Assembly: GCA_021604565.1 (NCBI GenBank)
Contig: BQJF01000015.1
Span: 1 to 59,657, forward strand
Direction: 5' to 3'
DNA length: 59,657 nt
Origin: Minwuia thermotolerans
GTDB taxonomy: Bacteria > Pseudomonadota > Alphaproteobacteria > Minwuiales > Minwuiaceae
Both the position numbers and the translations under genes were made by a program. Each line of letters starts with the position of its first letter. Position 1 is the stretch's first letter. The notes under the pieces were generated by a model. It searched no databases. It had not been told where the DNA came from and saw only the letters and a program-made list of their open reading frames with translations. Of the stretch, positions 39,205 through 47,164 are shown in pieces.

Positions 39205-39657
39205 ATGTCTGAGAACCTTCAGACCCACGCCGACAATCTGAAACAGCAGGCAAGACGCCTGCGCACCACTCTGGCCGGTTCCGGCCAGGCCATCAGCCAT
39301 GCCCAGGCGCTGGAGGCCGTTGCCCGGCAGCACGGTTTCCGGGACTGGAACACGGCGGCGGCGCATGTGCCTGCAACTCCGTCGAAATCCAATGTGCTGC
39401 GCCTGATGCCCGGTGACCGGGTCGCGGGTGAGTATCTGGGACAGCCGTTTCGTGGAGAGGTGCGTTCCGTGAACGTCATCTCGAAGGATCGACTGACCCG
39501 TATCAGCGTCGAGTTCGACGAGGCCGTCGATGTCGTCTCGTTCGAGAGTTTCTCGTCGTGGCGAAAGCGGGTCACGAGCCAGATCGGTCCTGACGGCGTT
39601 TCACCCCAGAAACGTTCCGACGGAACACCGCATATGCGCATTCGCGCGGAAAGGTGA
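39205..39657 (+). CDS. Glyoxalase_8-like small protein, function unknown
   Basis: The 150-aa protein starts at 39205 after GGAG. Its N-terminal part (LKQQARRLRTTLAGSGQAIS, then HAQALEAVARQHGFRDWN) matches a recurrent region annotated as glyoxalase-superfamily. The C-terminal half (RLMPGDRVAGEYLGQPFRGE and RISVEFDEAVDVV) resembles a small beta barrel. No metal ligands of glyoxalase are obvious, so the family name should not be taken as an activity. The upstream gap (39030-39204) shows no other gene. Confidence 0.68.
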   Translation: MSENLQTHADNLKQQARRLRTTLAGSGQAISHAQALEAVARQHGFRDWNTAAAHVPATPSKSNVLRLMPGDRVAGEYLGQPFRGEVRSVNVISKDRLTRISVEFDEAVDVVSFESFSSWRKRVTSQIGPDGVSPQKRSDGTPHMRIRAER

Positions 39658-39681
39658 CGTCAGAAGGGTCGGCTGATCAGT

Positions 39682-40491
39682 TCAGCCGACCCGGACCCCT
39701 GCCCCGCCATCGACGGGCAGGATCGCGCCGGTGATGAACCGGGCTTCCTCGGAGGCCAGAAACAGCGCCGCGTGGGCCGTGTCCCACGCGGTGCCCATCT
39801 GGCCGCGCAGGGGAACCAGCCGGTTCCTCTCCTGCCGCACGGTCTCTGTATCCAGGCCACGGGCGGCAGCACCGCCACTGACCGCCATCGGGGTGTCCAT
39901 CAGTCCCGGTGCAACGGCATTGCAGCGCACCCCGTACTTCGCGTTGGCGATGGCCACACTGGTGGTCAGGCGGTTCATTGCCGCCTTCGACATCTCGTAG
40001 GCGACCATGTTGCCGCCACCGAATGCGGCGAGGGAGGAGATGTTGACGATACAGCCACCCCCCTGATTGCGCATTTCCGGCACTGCGGCACGGATCATCC
40101 GCCATGCACCCTTCGTGTTCACATCGAAGATACGCTCCAGTGCCTCCTCCGACGCCCGATGCGCCGGGCCGTCACCGCCGCCGCCGATGCCGACATTGTT
40201 GACCAGAACGTCGATGCGCCCCTCCGCCCCCATTGTCTGCTGCACCAGGCCGACACAATCGAAGGTCTGGGTCACATCGCAACGCACCGCGGAGGCATGT
40301 CCACCCTCCGACCCGATCATGGCCACGGTTTCCTCGGCCCGCTCCAGGTCCCGGTCGGCGGCAATGACGCGGGCACCGGCCCGTGCGAACAGCAGTGCCA
40401 TGGCCCGACCATTGCCCGTGGTTTCGCCCGGCGTCTGCCCGGCACCGCAGATCAGGGCGACCTTGCCCTCCAGCCGGCCCGCGACACTCAT
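39682..40491 (-). CDS. Short-chain dehydrogenase/reductase
   Basis: The 269-aa SDR has an unusual cofactor loop (GAGQTPGETTGNGRAMALLF), NNVGIGGG, a serine in VNISSLA, the YEMSK catalytic pair and VAPGLMDTP. The start overlaps the stop of the upstream carboxymuconolactone-decarboxylase-like gene by four bases (ATGA). It is the last gene of a minus-strand cluster with that protein and possibly the MarR/Fe-alcohol-dehydrogenase genes further upstream. The substrate is unknown. Confidence 0.92.
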   Translation of the reverse strand: MSVAGRLEGKVALICGAGQTPGETTGNGRAMALLFARAGARVIAADRDLERAEETVAMIGSEGGHASAVRCDVTQTFDCVGLVQQTMGAEGRIDVLVNNVGIGGGGDGPAHRASEEALERIFDVNTKGAWRMIRAAVPEMRNQGGGCIVNISSLAAFGGGNMVAYEMSKAAMNRLTTSVAIANAKYGVRCNAVAPGLMDTPMAVSGGAAARGLDTETVRQERNRLVPLRGQMGTAWDTAHAALFLASEEARFITGAILPVDGGAGVRVG

Positions 40492-41051
40492 CGCCTCAGG
40501 TCCGGATCCAGCTCAAGTCCTTCATCAAGCTGAACGCCGAAGGTATTGAGAATCATCGAAACCTGGGTGTACTGGCCAACCGTGAAGACAATATCCATGC
40601 GCTGCTTTTCGGTCAGGCCGGACAGGGCTTTCCATGTGGTTTCACTGATGAAATGGTCGGTCACCAGCTCATCCGTCGCCTGCAACATGGCGCGGTCAAG
40701 GTCGCTCCATTCGGCATCGTCAGGACCGCGCTTGATGCGGGCGATTTCCGCGTCAGTGAGGCCGCAGTCCTTGCCGATCACCACGTGCTGCGCCCATTCG
40801 TAGCCGGACTTGCACATGAAGCCCGTGCGCAGGATGACCAGTTCCCGGTCGCGCGGGCTGAGGTCGTTGCGAGACGACAGCACGTATCCGCCCCAGAGGT
40901 TGAACCGCTTCAGCGCCTTCGGTGCCTGCGCAAGCGTGCGGAAGATGTTGAGCACCCAGCCTTCGCGGATGAAGTAGTCCAGCGCATCACGCTGTTCCTC
41001 GGTGAATTCACTGTCCTGCAACGGTGCGACACGCGGCTTCTGAAGTCTCAT
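40488..41051 (-). CDS. Carboxymuconolactone decarboxylase / AhpD-like family protein
   Basis: The 187-aa alpha-helical protein has the CMD-domain pattern SPRDRELVILRTGFMCKSGYEWAQHVVIG near residues 70-97. The AhpD C-x2-C pair is not present (only one cysteine, C-K-S-G, before EWAQH), so peroxidase-reductase activity is unlikely. The histidine of the decarboxylase-type EWxxH is kept. The ATG at 41051 follows GGGGAGAG; a TTG at 41066 is less likely. It is cotranscribed with the SDR. Confidence 0.86.
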   Translation of the reverse strand: MRLQKPRVAPLQDSEFTEEQRDALDYFIREGWVLNIFRTLAQAPKALKRFNLWGGYVLSSRNDLSPRDRELVILRTGFMCKSGYEWAQHVVIGKDCGLTDAEIARIKRGPDDAEWSDLDRAMLQATDELVTDHFISETTWKALSGLTEKQRMDIVFTVGQYTQVSMILNTFGVQLDEGLELDPDLRR

Positions 41052-41155
41052 GGCTCTCTCCCCCAATGTTCACCGCATGACAGCAGGGCGAAGGCGAACG
41101 GTCCAGTACCAGCTTTGGCATGGCGATCATTCGGCCACTAGATCAGGCCCCCATT

Positions 41156-41572
41156 TCAGGCCCCGAGCGAGGGCGCGCGGCGCATGTAGACGCCCGCGAT
41201 CTTCCAGGCCCCGTCCTCCTGGCGCTCCATGATGTAGGTGCCGATGGTCGAATCACCTCCGGTGCCCAGGAACCAGACCTGCTGTATCAGTCGCTCACCA
41301 TCGCGTTTCAGTTCCCTGAATTCCACGGCCTTGGGTCGATAGACATCTGGATAGCCGGTCCGGACCATGGTCATGAAATTGTCGGCAGACCCGAACTTGG
41401 AACGAATGACGGGCGCCGCGAAGGAGAACGCACGCTCCCCGTCATCGGCCCGGAATGCCTCGATCTGCTGGTTGATCACGTCGCGGATGGACTCCGCGTC
41501 GGCGTCGGCAAGCGCCTGCATCGGAAGCACCGAGACCAGCAGCATCAGCACCGAAAGAGCCAGAGCGCGCAT
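41156..41572 (-). CDS. DUF4864-type secreted protein
   Basis: The 138-aa protein starts at 41572 after GGAGG and has a signal peptide (MRALALSVLMLLVSVLPMQA, cleavage near LADA). The mature domain begins IRDVINQQIEAFRADDGERAF and ends with YIMERQEDGAWKIAGVYM, a cone-like cystatin/NTF2-type layout seen in DUF4864 proteins. It is periplasmic with no known activity. It sits between MarR and the CMD gene on the same strand. Confidence 0.75.
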   Translation of the reverse strand: MRALALSVLMLLVSVLPMQALADADAESIRDVINQQIEAFRADDGERAFSFAAPVIRSKFGSADNFMTMVRTGYPDVYRPKAVEFRELKRDGERLIQQVWFLGTGGDSTIGTYIMERQEDGAWKIAGVYMRRAPSLGA

Positions 41573-41665
41573 GTCATCCTCCTTCATCAAGCCCTGAATG
41601 ATAGACGTTCAGTGGCGGCGGACGGATCACAATTTCCCGGATGCCCGTTGGTCGTGACGCAGGAA

Positions 41666-42106
41666 TCAGGAGGGGGACGCCAGGTTCGCCTTTGCGTCCT
41701 GCAACAGGGCGACCAGGCGATCCTGATCATCCCTGGCCATGCCGCTGGTCAGTTGGCGATGCACTTCCCTGCCACGCTCCTGCATCTCCCGGATCAGCGG
41801 CTTCACCTGTTCCGTCAGATAGACCCGCTTGGCACGGCGGTCGGTCGCATCTGGACGACGCTCCACCCAGCCCTTGGCCTCCAGACGGTCAAGCAGCCCG
41901 CCCAGCGCCACCTTGCCGATATCCAGCACATCCGCCAGTTCGGTCTGATTGTGCCCGTCATAGCGGATCAGGAAGACCAGCACCCACCATTGGGAGCGGG
42001 TCAGATTGAGGTCCCGTACCTTGCGGTCATATTCCCGTGTCATCAGGCGCGCGACATCGCTGATCAGGAACTCCAGGTTCCGACCGAGTGGAAGCTCATC
42101 CGCCAT
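41666..42106 (-). CDS. MarR-family transcriptional regulator
   Basis: The 146-aa winged-helix dimer has the recognition region NQTELADVLDIGKVALGGLLDRLE and the wing WVERRPDATDRRAKRVYLTE near residues 55-101. It is preceded by an inverted repeat (42136-42158) that is a likely operator. MarR proteins usually repress themselves and a linked transporter or enzyme; here the neighbouring iron alcohol dehydrogenase and the DUF4864/CMD/SDR run are candidates. The start is ATG 42106, with a TTG at 42112 as alternative. Confidence 0.92.
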   Translation of the reverse strand: MADELPLGRNLEFLISDVARLMTREYDRKVRDLNLTRSQWWVLVFLIRYDGHNQTELADVLDIGKVALGGLLDRLEAKGWVERRPDATDRRAKRVYLTEQVKPLIREMQERGREVHRQLTSGMARDDQDRLVALLQDAKANLASPS

Positions 42107-42135
42107 GGGCAATCAGGTCCGATTCTGAAAAGTAT

Positions 42136-42158
42136 GTATTGCTGACAATACGCAATAC
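42136..42158. promoter_or_regulatory. Candidate MarR operator
   Basis: GTATTG-CTGA-CAATAC-G-CAATAC reads as one left half-site (42136-42141) complementary to two right half-sites (42146-42151 and 42153-42158). GTATTGC (42136-42142) and GCAATAC (42152-42158) also pair. It is 30 bp upstream of the MarR start and just beyond the end of the iron alcohol dehydrogenase gene. Confidence 0.55.
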
Positions 42159-42187
42159 AGATCAGTTCAGGCCCTGTCGCCGCGACC

Positions 42188-43363
42188 TCACGCCGCCATG
42201 TTGAGCAGCGTCATGACGTCATCCAGCCCGTTCACCTTGCGCGGGTTGGTGTGCAGCCAGCGGTCATGCAGGCTGTTCTTCGCCACGACATCGAACTGGT
42301 CCGGACCAACACCGACGGCTGAAAGGCTTCGCGGCAGGCCCAGCCCGTCGATCAGTTCGTGCAGCACATCACCCGCAGGCGCACCGGGCTGGCCAAGGGC
42401 TTCGGCGATGATCTTCTGGCGTTCCCGGTGCGCATCCTCCTCCGCATTCCAGCGCAGGACGGTGGGCAGCATGATGCAACTGGTATAGCCATGCGGCACA
42501 TCGCAGGTGCCACCGAGGATATGGCCGATGGCGTGGCTGGCGCCCATGGGCACGCCCGCCGTCACTGCGGTCATGGACAACCATGCGCCCTGCAGGCATT
42601 GCAGCCGTCCCTCCATGTCGGACGGATCGGCCTTCACGCGCGCCAGCCCAGAAGACAACAGCCTCAGCGCATGCAGCGACGCCCCGTCGCAATAGGCATT
42701 GGTCTGCGGACTGCAGATGGCCTCCACTGCATGATCGACCGCACGAATGCCCGTGGAGAGCCAGACCCACTCGGGTGTGTGGATGGTCGGCGCCGGATCC
42801 AGGATGACCGACAGCGGCACCAGGGAGGGATGGCGGTAGCCCTGCTTGACCTTGATGCGCGGGTCGGTGCAGCCACCCAGCGGGTTGAACTCGCCACCGG
42901 ACAGCGTCGTCGGCACAGTGATCTGGCGCACTGTCGCGGGACGCAGGTCCGGCATGGTCACCTTGCCGTCTTCAGTCGTGCCGATGCAGTAGTCGTCCAG
43001 TTCGGCCATGTCGGTGACGCCATGCTCCAGGCACACCTGCATCACCTTGCCCGCATCGGTGACGGAGCCGCCGCCGAAGGTCACCAGCAGGTCGGCACCG
43101 GCGGCCCGTGCCGCATTCGCCGCCTCCACCACCTTGTCGCGGGGCGTATGGGGCGGGATGCCGGCAAAACGCCCGGCATAGCGGTCGCCAAGTGCCGCGG
43201 CGACCCGATCCACCTCGTCAGTGGTGTCGTTCATGGTCTTGCCGACCAGCAGAAAAACCTTCTTCTTGTCCAGCCGCTGCGCCTCCGCCTTCACCGCGTC
43301 CGCCGCCGCCTGGCCGAAGATGACCTGTTCCATTTCCGAAAACCGGATCACACCACCGCGCAT
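42188..43363 (-). CDS. Iron-containing alcohol dehydrogenase (maleylacetate-reductase-like)
   Basis: The 391-aa group III dehydrogenase has the nucleotide-binding GGGSVTDAGK, VPTTLSGGEFNPLGG, and the metal ligands D-x3-H in RAVDHAVEA and two later histidines in GASHAIGHILGG. Members include maleylacetate reductase and lactaldehyde or 4-hydroxybutyrate dehydrogenases; the exact substrate is unclear. The ATG at 43363 follows GGGGAGGGG; a longer frame to 43480 lacks a ribosome site. It is head-to-head with the rhomboid gene. Confidence 0.92.
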   Translation of the reverse strand: MRGGVIRFSEMEQVIFGQAAADAVKAEAQRLDKKKVFLLVGKTMNDTTDEVDRVAAALGDRYAGRFAGIPPHTPRDKVVEAANAARAAGADLLVTFGGGSVTDAGKVMQVCLEHGVTDMAELDDYCIGTTEDGKVTMPDLRPATVRQITVPTTLSGGEFNPLGGCTDPRIKVKQGYRHPSLVPLSVILDPAPTIHTPEWVWLSTGIRAVDHAVEAICSPQTNAYCDGASLHALRLLSSGLARVKADPSDMEGRLQCLQGAWLSMTAVTAGVPMGASHAIGHILGGTCDVPHGYTSCIMLPTVLRWNAEEDAHRERQKIIAEALGQPGAPAGDVLHELIDGLGLPRSLSAVGVGPDQFDVVAKNSLHDRWLHTNPRKVNGLDDVMTLLNMAA

Positions 43364-43499
43364 CTGCACCCCTCCCCGGGTCCATGTTTCAATCTGGGCG
43401 GCAGTTTGCACAGGGAACAGCGCAACAGCCAGCCCCAACCGGGAGGCCGTAGGGAACATTTCCCTTCTCATCCGCTGCAATCACGGCCATATCGGGGCC

Positions 43500-44114
43500 A
43501 TGACAAGCACCACACGCCAACCGATGTTCAACGCACCGCCATGGTCCCTGCGACTGGCGGGGCTGTTGCTGCTGATCCACCTCGCCTTCTTTCTGATGCC
43601 CGACGATCTGGCCAACAGCATCGGCTCCCTGCTGGTCTTTGTCCCGGCGGCGCTGGATGCGGGTATTCCGTACTACTGGACTCTGCTGACCTACGCGCTG
43701 ATCCATGCAGATGTGGTTCACGTCGGCTTCAACGCCGCGCTGCTGCTGGCGCTCGGCAGCTATGTGGAGCGCACGGTGGGCGGCACGCTGTTCCTGCTGA
43801 TCTTCAGCCTCTGCGCCATTGGGGGCGCACTTGCGTTCTGGGTGTTGAGCGGCAATGGCGTCATGCTGGGTGCATCAGGTGGTGTCGATGGCCTGATGGG
43901 CGCTGCGGCGGTTCTGCTCTACCGGAACCGGGATGTTGATCCGCGTGCAAGGATGATGATGGTGATGGTCTGCATCGTCGTGGTCATGAACCTGCTGATG
44001 GCCTTCTCCGGCGGGACCGGCGTGGCCTGGCAGGCGCATCTGGGCGGACTGTTCTGCGGGCTGGTCTATGGCTATGCGGTACAGAACCGTACGCCGAGGG
44101 GCATCAGCCGATAG
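43500..44114 (+). CDS. Rhomboid-family intramembrane serine protease
   Basis: The 204-aa protein has six transmembrane helices. The catalytic serine is S126 in GASGG and the histidine is H180 (AHLGGLFCGL). The oxyanion-region residues H69, H74 and N78 (LIHADVVHVGFN) are also present, so the active site looks complete. It cleaves transmembrane helices in the inner membrane; its substrates are unknown. It is convergent with the PagL-type gene, with three bases between stops. Confidence 0.92.
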   Translation: MTSTTRQPMFNAPPWSLRLAGLLLLIHLAFFLMPDDLANSIGSLLVFVPAALDAGIPYYWTLLTYALIHADVVHVGFNAALLLALGSYVERTVGGTLFLLIFSLCAIGGALAFWVLSGNGVMLGASGGVDGLMGAAAVLLYRNRDVDPRARMMMVMVCIVVVMNLLMAFSGGTGVAWQAHLGGLFCGLVYGYAVQNRTPRGISR

Positions 44115-44117
44115 CCA

Positions 44118-44636
44118 TCACCACCAGTTCTTCACCGGCATGATCAGGCTGAGTGCGACCGTCTCCGATCCCGGGTTCTGGGTGCCGAGCCCGGCGTTGG
44201 AAATGTGGTTCAGGCTCAGGCCGAGCCGGGTGCCGCCGTCAAAACGCCAGGAAAACTCGATCTGCGACCGGAACTGCAGCAGATAGCCGAGATCCTTGCT
44301 GTTGCCCTTCATGTAGATGCCGGGCGCAAAGCTGGGTGTGATGACGAAATTCTCGGACGGGAACCAGTCGATCAGCACACCTGCATAGACGTGCGCAGCC
44401 TCGGCATCGTTCACCATGAAACCGCCAAAGGGCTTCAGGATGCTCAGCCCCTTGTCGTGATGATATTCCATGCGCGCAGCCAGTCCCTCGTCCTCGCGCT
44501 GGATGGCATCGAAGAAACCGATGGAAAGGCTGTAGAGCGGTCCATCCTCAGATGGATCACCCGCGTTTGCAGGACCGGCGAAAAGCGCGACAATCAGTGC
44601 GAACGCAACCGACCGAAGCAGTTGAATGCAAGTCAT
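44118..44636 (-). CDS. Lipid A 3-O-deacylase-like protein (PagL family)
   Basis: The 172-aa outer-membrane beta barrel has a signal peptide (residues 1-25, GPANA-GD). The C-terminal active-site region HISNAGL has H144 and S146, with E158 twelve residues after the serine, exactly the H-S-E spacing of PagL (H126/S128/E140). PagL removes the 3-O acyl chain of lipid A and lowers endotoxicity. The C-terminus ends in aromatic residues (WW) near the barrel end. The start at 44636 follows GAGGGG and lies head-to-head with the nuclease-fold gene. Confidence 0.88.
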   Translation of the reverse strand: MTCIQLLRSVAFALIVALFAGPANAGDPSEDGPLYSLSIGFFDAIQREDEGLAARMEYHHDKGLSILKPFGGFMVNDAEAAHVYAGVLIDWFPSENFVITPSFAPGIYMKGNSKDLGYLLQFRSQIEFSWRFDGGTRLGLSLNHISNAGLGTQNPGSETVALSLIMPVKNWW

Positions 44637-45534
44637 GATGATTCCCCTCGTCCCCAACGCGACCGCCGCAAGTCGTAAGGACAAAGGCGGGTTCACGCAA
44701 TCCTGGCGACGGACCCTGGGGTCCGTGACCGTGATGGCGACAACACTGATCGTCGGACTGATTGTCCCTTTAGCCGCTCTCGCCGCCTCACCGCAGTCCC
44801 TGCCCGCTGGCGATCCGGGCATGGTGGTGGAGGTCGTGGATGGAGACACGGTCGTGCTCGACACGGGCGTGGAGGTGCGCATGGTCGGTATCCAGGCACC
44901 GAAGCTGCCGCTTGGCCGCCGCGGCTTCCGGAGCTGGCCGCTGGCAGAGGAAGCGAAGGTGACGCTGGAGTCGCTGGTGGCGAACCGGCGCCTTACCCCG
45001 CATTTCGGTGGACGCCAGATGGACCGCCACGGTCGCGCACTGGCGCACCTGGTCTCGGACGGCGGAATCTGGCTTCAGGGAGAGATGCTGCGGCTGGGCC
45101 TGGCGCGGGTCTATTCCTTTCCCGACAACACGGCGCTGGTCGATGAGATGCTTGCGCTGGAGCAGTCGGCCCGCGATGCCCGCTTCGGCATCTGGAGTCA
45201 TCCCTTCTATGCCCTGCGTGAAGCCGACCCGGCGGAACTCACCAGCCTGGTGGGCACGTTCCAACTGGTCGAGGGACGCATCCTGGATGCGGCGGAGGTG
45301 CGCGGCACGGTCTACCTGAACCACGGAAAGGACTGGCGCACGGACTACACGACCATGATCGACCGCCGGTCCATGAAGGCGTTCCGGGCCGCTGGTCTCG
45401 ACCCAGCAACCTGGTCGGGAACAAAGGTGCGTGTCCGTGGCTGGCTCCGGTCCCGCAACGGACCTATGATAGAGGCAACACATCCACAGCAGATCGAGCT
45501 GCTGGATGAAGCAGTTGAAACGGAACGAGAGTAG
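44626..45534 (+). CDS. Exported staphylococcal-nuclease-fold protein
   Basis: The SNase-type OB fold covers about residues 65-195 (VVEVVDGDTVVLDTGVEVRM, GIQAP, then MDRHGRALAHL and YSFPD). The two arginines and glutamate expected around the active site are only partly evident, so nuclease activity is uncertain. A hydrophobic stretch (MATTLIVGLIVPLAALAASP) is a signal peptide if the ATG at 44734 is used. The full open frame from 44626 would overlap the divergent PagL start by 11 bases, so 44734 is a credible start. A C-terminal extension of about 100 residues includes GTKVRVRGWLR, a second OB-like strand set. The end overlaps the M48 gene. Confidence 0.82.
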   Translation: MQVMMIPLVPNATAASRKDKGGFTQSWRRTLGSVTVMATTLIVGLIVPLAALAASPQSLPAGDPGMVVEVVDGDTVVLDTGVEVRMVGIQAPKLPLGRRGFRSWPLAEEAKVTLESLVANRRLTPHFGGRQMDRHGRALAHLVSDGGIWLQGEMLRLGLARVYSFPDNTALVDEMLALEQSARDARFGIWSHPFYALREADPAELTSLVGTFQLVEGRILDAAEVRGTVYLNHGKDWRTDYTTMIDRRSMKAFRAAGLDPATWSGTKVRVRGWLRSRNGPMIEATHPQQIELLDEAVETERE

Positions 45535-47023
45535 TCGCGTGAGAATGCGTATCTGGAAGCCCCTTGCGACCTGGCTGCCGATGGCGGTCATGGTCCTTGC
45601 CGCCGCCTGCACGACAGTCACCAATCCGGCCACCGGCGAGAGCGAACTGACAACCGTCACGCCGGCGCAGGAGCGGGCGATAGGCGCGCAGGAACATCCC
45701 AAGGTCGTCGCCGAATTCGGCGGTGAATATGGTGATGCAGAGTTGAAGAGCTACGTCGACTCCATCGGGCAAAGCCTTGCGAAGAATGCAGAACTTCCGG
45801 CAGACACTTTCACCTTCACCCTGCTCGACTCACCGGTCGTCAATGCCTTCGCCCTGCCGGGCGGCTATGTCTATGTCACCCGTGGCCTGCTGACCCTGCT
45901 GAGCGACGAATCGGAGTTGGCCGGTGTCATGGGGCATGAGATCGGACATGTCACGGCCCGGCACGGCGCCCGCCGCCAGACGCGGGGAACCATCGCCAAC
46001 ATCCTCGCCGCCGGGGTCGGTATCCTGACCGGCAACCGGCAGGTGGCCCAGCTTGGACAGGTGGCAGCGCAAGGCTTCCTGGCCAGCTACAGCCGCGACA
46101 ACGAGCGGGAGGCGGATCAGCTTGGTGTCCGCTATCTCGGTCGCACCGGCTACAACACGCTCGGCATGGCGCATTCGCTGGAGGCCATCGGCCGCCACAG
46201 CGACCTGCTGGCAAAGGTCAGCGGTGCCGAGGCGCAGGGGTTCAACTTCTTCCAGACTCACCCGCAGACGCCGGAACGCGTTGCCAACACCGTGCAACTG
46301 GCGAAGGTCGGGCCCACCGTCCAGAACCCGGTGACAGGTCGCGACCAGTATCTGACCTCCATCTCCGGCATGATCTACGGCGACAGTCCCGCGCAGGGCT
46401 TTGCACGCGGCACCCGTTTCGTGCATCCGAACATGCGGTTCGCCTTCGATGTGCCTGATGGCTTCAAGCTGGACAATCTGCCCGACGCGGTTCTGGCTGC
46501 CGGTCCGGACGGCACCCGGATCGCCTTCGATCGGGAAACGGATCGCAACGCAATCGCACAGCATCGGGACATGGCAAATTACATCAGCCGCAAGTGGGCA
46601 CGAGGCGCGCGGGGCCGTGACCTGCGCAGCACACGGATCGGCGGGTTCCCGGCTGCCACGGCGACGGTCTTCATGAACGCGCAGAACGGCCAGCAGTTCG
46701 AGGCGAAGATCGCCGCGATCCGGTTCTCAGACAGCCAGATCTTCCGCTTTCTGATGGCGGCCCCGACACAGGTCGCGGGGCGCTATGCCAAGGCATTCGA
46801 CGACGCAATCTACAGCTTCCGGTCGCTGACGGCGGAGCAGGCTGCGGAATACAGGCCGCTCCGCGTCTATGCCTACACGGTGCAGCGCGGCGACACGGTT
46901 TCGGAACTGGCCTCACGCATGAACATCGACCGCTTTGACGAGGAACGGTTCCGCGCCATCAATGCGCTCGGCCCCGATGAGGGGCTGCAGGCGGGCCAGC
47001 GGATCAAGATCATCCGCGAATAG
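45506..47023 (+). CDS. M48-family metalloprotease lipoprotein with LysM-like tail
   Basis: A lipobox (LAAAC near residue 35) indicates an outer-membrane lipoprotein. The M48 domain has HEIGH near 143 with zinc ligands, AFALPGGYVYVTRGLL before it, and the downstream glutamate in DNEREADQLG, as in BepA/YfgC and LoiP-type proteins. A middle domain (about 300-440) has no clear name. The C-terminal 50 residues (YTVQRGDTVSEL and LQAGQRIKIIRE) read like a LysM-type peptidoglycan-binding repeat. It likely degrades misassembled outer-membrane proteins. ATG 45545 or GTG 45539 are alternative starts; from 45506 it overlaps the preceding gene by 29 bases. Confidence 0.9.
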   Translation: MKQLKRNESSRVRMRIWKPLATWLPMAVMVLAAACTTVTNPATGESELTTVTPAQERAIGAQEHPKVVAEFGGEYGDAELKSYVDSIGQSLAKNAELPADTFTFTLLDSPVVNAFALPGGYVYVTRGLLTLLSDESELAGVMGHEIGHVTARHGARRQTRGTIANILAAGVGILTGNRQVAQLGQVAAQGFLASYSRDNEREADQLGVRYLGRTGYNTLGMAHSLEAIGRHSDLLAKVSGAEAQGFNFFQTHPQTPERVANTVQLAKVGPTVQNPVTGRDQYLTSISGMIYGDSPAQGFARGTRFVHPNMRFAFDVPDGFKLDNLPDAVLAAGPDGTRIAFDRETDRNAIAQHRDMANYISRKWARGARGRDLRSTRIGGFPAATATVFMNAQNGQQFEAKIAAIRFSDSQIFRFLMAAPTQVAGRYAKAFDDAIYSFRSLTAEQAAEYRPLRVYAYTVQRGDTVSELASRMNIDRFDEERFRAINALGPDEGLQAGQRIKIIRE

Positions 47024-47164
47024 CCGCACAAACCCGCTTCCCGACCGATCTGTGCAGCAGTCATGTGCTTGACCGAATTGCCCGCGCGCGACATGTGAAG
47101 CGCTGGCTCAGACGTTCGGCTGACTGGTGCCGCCCCCGCCTGCCTGCCCCCGGAAGGAATCTGC

